Source of the DNA: a virus
Length of the DNA stretch: 39,165 nt
Direction: 5' to 3' (one strand)
Virus record (IMG/VR): IMGVR_UViG_3300042991_000341
Span: 1-39,165 of that record
Part shown: in pieces, positions 38,187-39,165 of the stretch
How positions within the stretch are numbered: the first letter of the stretch is position 1
Layout of the letters: every line of letters starts with the position of its first letter
Position numbers and translations under genes: made by a program
The notes under the pieces: generated by a model
What the model was told of the DNA's origin: nothing
The model's input: only the letters and a program-made list of their open reading frames with translations
Databases searched by the model: none

Positions 38187-38470
38187 GCTAACTTATAATT
38201 TCGTATTCCATTCAAGAAGGAGCTACGTAATACTTTAATTTGATTAAGTTCTTGTTCAGAAAAGTCACTTGGATGATTTATAGCGACAAGCTCATCAAGT
38301 ATTTGAATGGATCTAGTATATGTCTCTAAACTAGAGACATGCTCAGTAGTTTTCTTTAACAAACGAGAAACCGTAGACTGATTTATTTTTAGTACCTCAG
38401 CTATCTCTGATTGTTTTATGCCTTTGCGGTGCATTTCAGTGACTATCCGCTGTATTTGGTAATTACCCAT
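38180..38470 (-). CDS. Small HTH transcription regulator
   Basis: 96 residues from ATG 38470 (an in-frame upstream extension lies within promoter DNA). IQRIVTEMHRKGIKQSEIAE then VLKINQSTVSRLLKKTTEHV is a helix-turn-helix (about residues 18-42) of the type in phage and transposase-like regulators; the rest is helical (ELNQIKVLRSSFLNG). It lies beside the divergent promoter pair and is the best candidate to bind the palindrome there. Overlaps the helicase gene by 7 nt. Confidence 0.75.
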   Translation of the reverse strand: MGNYQIQRIVTEMHRKGIKQSEIAEVLKINQSTVSRLLKKTTEHVSSLETYTRSIQILDELVAINHPSDFSEQELNQIKVLRSSFLNGIRNYKLAC

Positions 38471-38479
38471 GATATACAC

Positions 38480-38518
38480 AGTATACCAATTTGCATACCA
38501 ATATGCAAGTGCTATACT
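38480..38518. promoter_or_regulatory. Divergent promoters sharing one palindromic operator
   Basis: TTGCATACCAATATGCAA (38491-38508, 7-bp arms) serves both directions as -35. Rightward: TTGCAT 38491-38496, 16-nt spacer, TATACT 38513-38518 preceded by TG-C. Leftward: TTGCAT 38508-38503, 17-nt spacer, TATACT 38485-38480. Start points would fall at about 38525 and 38473, i.e. on or within 3 nt of the ATG of primase (38525) and HTH gene (38470). A protein on the palindrome would block both. Confidence 0.72.
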
Positions 38519-38524
38519 ACCAGT

Positions 38525-39165
38525 ATGCAAGATAATAGATTACTAAACTGGCTTTCAACTCGTGGCATTTCTCCTAATGTCATCGAGCTTTTTAATATTA
38601 CAGTCCATGAACATTATGAGTTTGGCGAATGTCTGCGTATACCTATAGAAGATACTGGATTGTCCAAATATAGACGCGACCCTGCGTATGACATTAAACC
38701 TAAGTACACTTCCGATAAAGGACTCAAAGCTACTTTATATGGTTGGAATAATGCGAAGACACACAAATCAATTTTAGTTACCGAGGGTGAACTTGATACG
38801 CTTGTCGCTTGGAGTAATAACATCCCAGCAGTATCATCAACTGCTGGAGCTAGAACCTTTAATGAAGATTGGTTTGATTTATTAAAGGACAAAGAAATAA
38901 CCCTTTGTTTTGATAATGATGAAGCGGGAGCCGAGGGTATGGTGAGAATACTCCAAAATTTCCCTCAAGCTAAAGTGGTTCTCATTCCTAACCGACCAAA
39001 TATAAAAGACTTAACTGATTACGTTAAATACGGAGGGAATATATATGAGTTATTAAAAACAGCTAAACACTATACCAGTGTGGAGCAAGTCAAGGAAGAA
39101 AGAGCTTTACGTATCAGTGTGTTTGAATCTGTTATTTTCCACGATGAATATATTGATAAGTTTAC
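38525..39165 (+). CDS. N-terminal part of TOPRIM/CHC2 primase-like protein, continues at base 1
   Basis: 213 codons to the end of the window; the frame continues through the terminal repeat into the start of the window. NRLLNWLSTRGISPNVIELF opens a primase N-subdomain-like region; KSILVTEGELDTLVAWSNNI (Glu88) and ITLCFDNDEAGAEGM (D130-x-D132) are the metal-binding TOPRIM motifs that support primer synthesis, and KDLTDYV closes the domain (about residues 82-170). The zinc finger expected at the N-terminus is instead at the C-terminus. The predicted transcript starts at the ATG, so it would be leaderless. Confidence 0.85.
   Translation, partial: MQDNRLLNWLSTRGISPNVIELFNITVHEHYEFGECLRIPIEDTGLSKYRRDPAYDIKPKYTSDKGLKATLYGWNNAKTHKSILVTEGELDTLVAWSNNIPAVSSTAGARTFNEDWFDLLKDKEITLCFDNDEAGAEGMVRILQNFPQAKVVLIPNRPNIKDLTDYVKYGGNIYELLKTAKHYTSVEQVKEERALRISVFESVIFHDEYIDKF
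38996..39165. repeat. Terminal redundancy, right copy
   Basis: Matches positions 1-170 with three silent differences (39115, 39127, 39139). See the left copy for consequences. Confidence 0.93.

Noticed and set aside
1-39165. Alternative genetic code (TGA or TAG read as amino acid)
   Set aside because: TGA ends well-supported genes in ATGA overlaps (450, 24160, 10794), TAG and TAA end others, and no conserved domain runs through an in-frame stop. The lysozyme case is a frame change, not a recoded stop.
1-39165. tRNA genes, CRISPR arrays, insertion sequences, integrase and attachment sites
   Set aside because: I looked for tRNA-like T-arm sequences, regular spaced repeats, transposase/integrase motifs and att-like repeats and found none I can support by eye.

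Overview
The window is an essentially complete genome of a small AT-rich tailed phage (Caudoviricetes). The first 170 bases recur at the end (38996-39165) with only three differences, all synonymous, so the contig closes into a circle of about 38,995 bp or is terminally redundant. Terminase, portal, scaffold, capsid, head-to-tail adaptor, nozzle-like and ejection-type proteins are present. I see no tape-measure, tail-tube or sheath gene, so a short-tailed (podovirus-like) particle is the best guess. No tRNA, CRISPR array, integrase or reverse transcriptase was found. TGA, TAA and TAG all behave as stops. The promoters (extended -10 TGNTATAAT, often only 6-10 nt before the start codon), the lysozyme domain and a small HNH-like protein remind me of Patescibacteria (CPR, Parcubacteria-like) genomes. 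That host assignment is inference from memory and was not tested by a search.

Layout. (1) The replication start module runs rightward across the contig ends (38525 to the end, then 1-1652): a TOPRIM protein with its CHC2 zinc finger at the C-terminus, overlapped by an AAA+ helicase-like ATPase. A freestanding HNH endonuclease on the opposite strand (1618-2133) follows, with its own promoter flanked by a 15-bp inverted repeat. (2) The late arm, 2454-24628 on the + strand, holds small genes, terminase, portal, scaffold, major capsid, adaptor, structural and nozzle-like proteins, two ejection-type proteins, fibres and tailspike-like proteins. It ends with holin-like membrane proteins and a papain-like protease with a peptidoglycan-binding domain. 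A candidate small RNA and a small zinc protein close the arm. (3) A short convergent minus-strand block (24656-25721) holds a lysozyme domain with no usable start codon. It lies in the -1 frame after a membrane-anchored coiled-coil gene, which suggests a frameshift fusion. (4) A divergent intergenic region with two DnaA-box-like repeats precedes four small + genes (25827-26638), most of which have strong Shine-Dalgarno sites, unlike most of the genome. (5) The long minus-strand early arm (26658-38470) holds many small genes joined by ATGA overlaps, two DUF1566/C-type-lectin-like paralogues, a repeat-rich DUF6745-like protein, a D12-class adenine methyltransferase with a 9-nt repeat, recombination and repair genes, an SF2 helicase and an HTH regulator.

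The most striking locus is the SF2 helicase. Its Walker A motif is split by a 288-residue intein, and a complete NUMOD4/HNH homing-endonuclease gene lies entirely inside the intein in the +1 reading frame while the splicing frame stays open. The early/replication switch appears to be the 54-bp gap between the HTH gene and the primase gene. There, two divergent promoters share one palindrome as their -35 elements, and both transcripts are predicted to start at or almost at the start codon.
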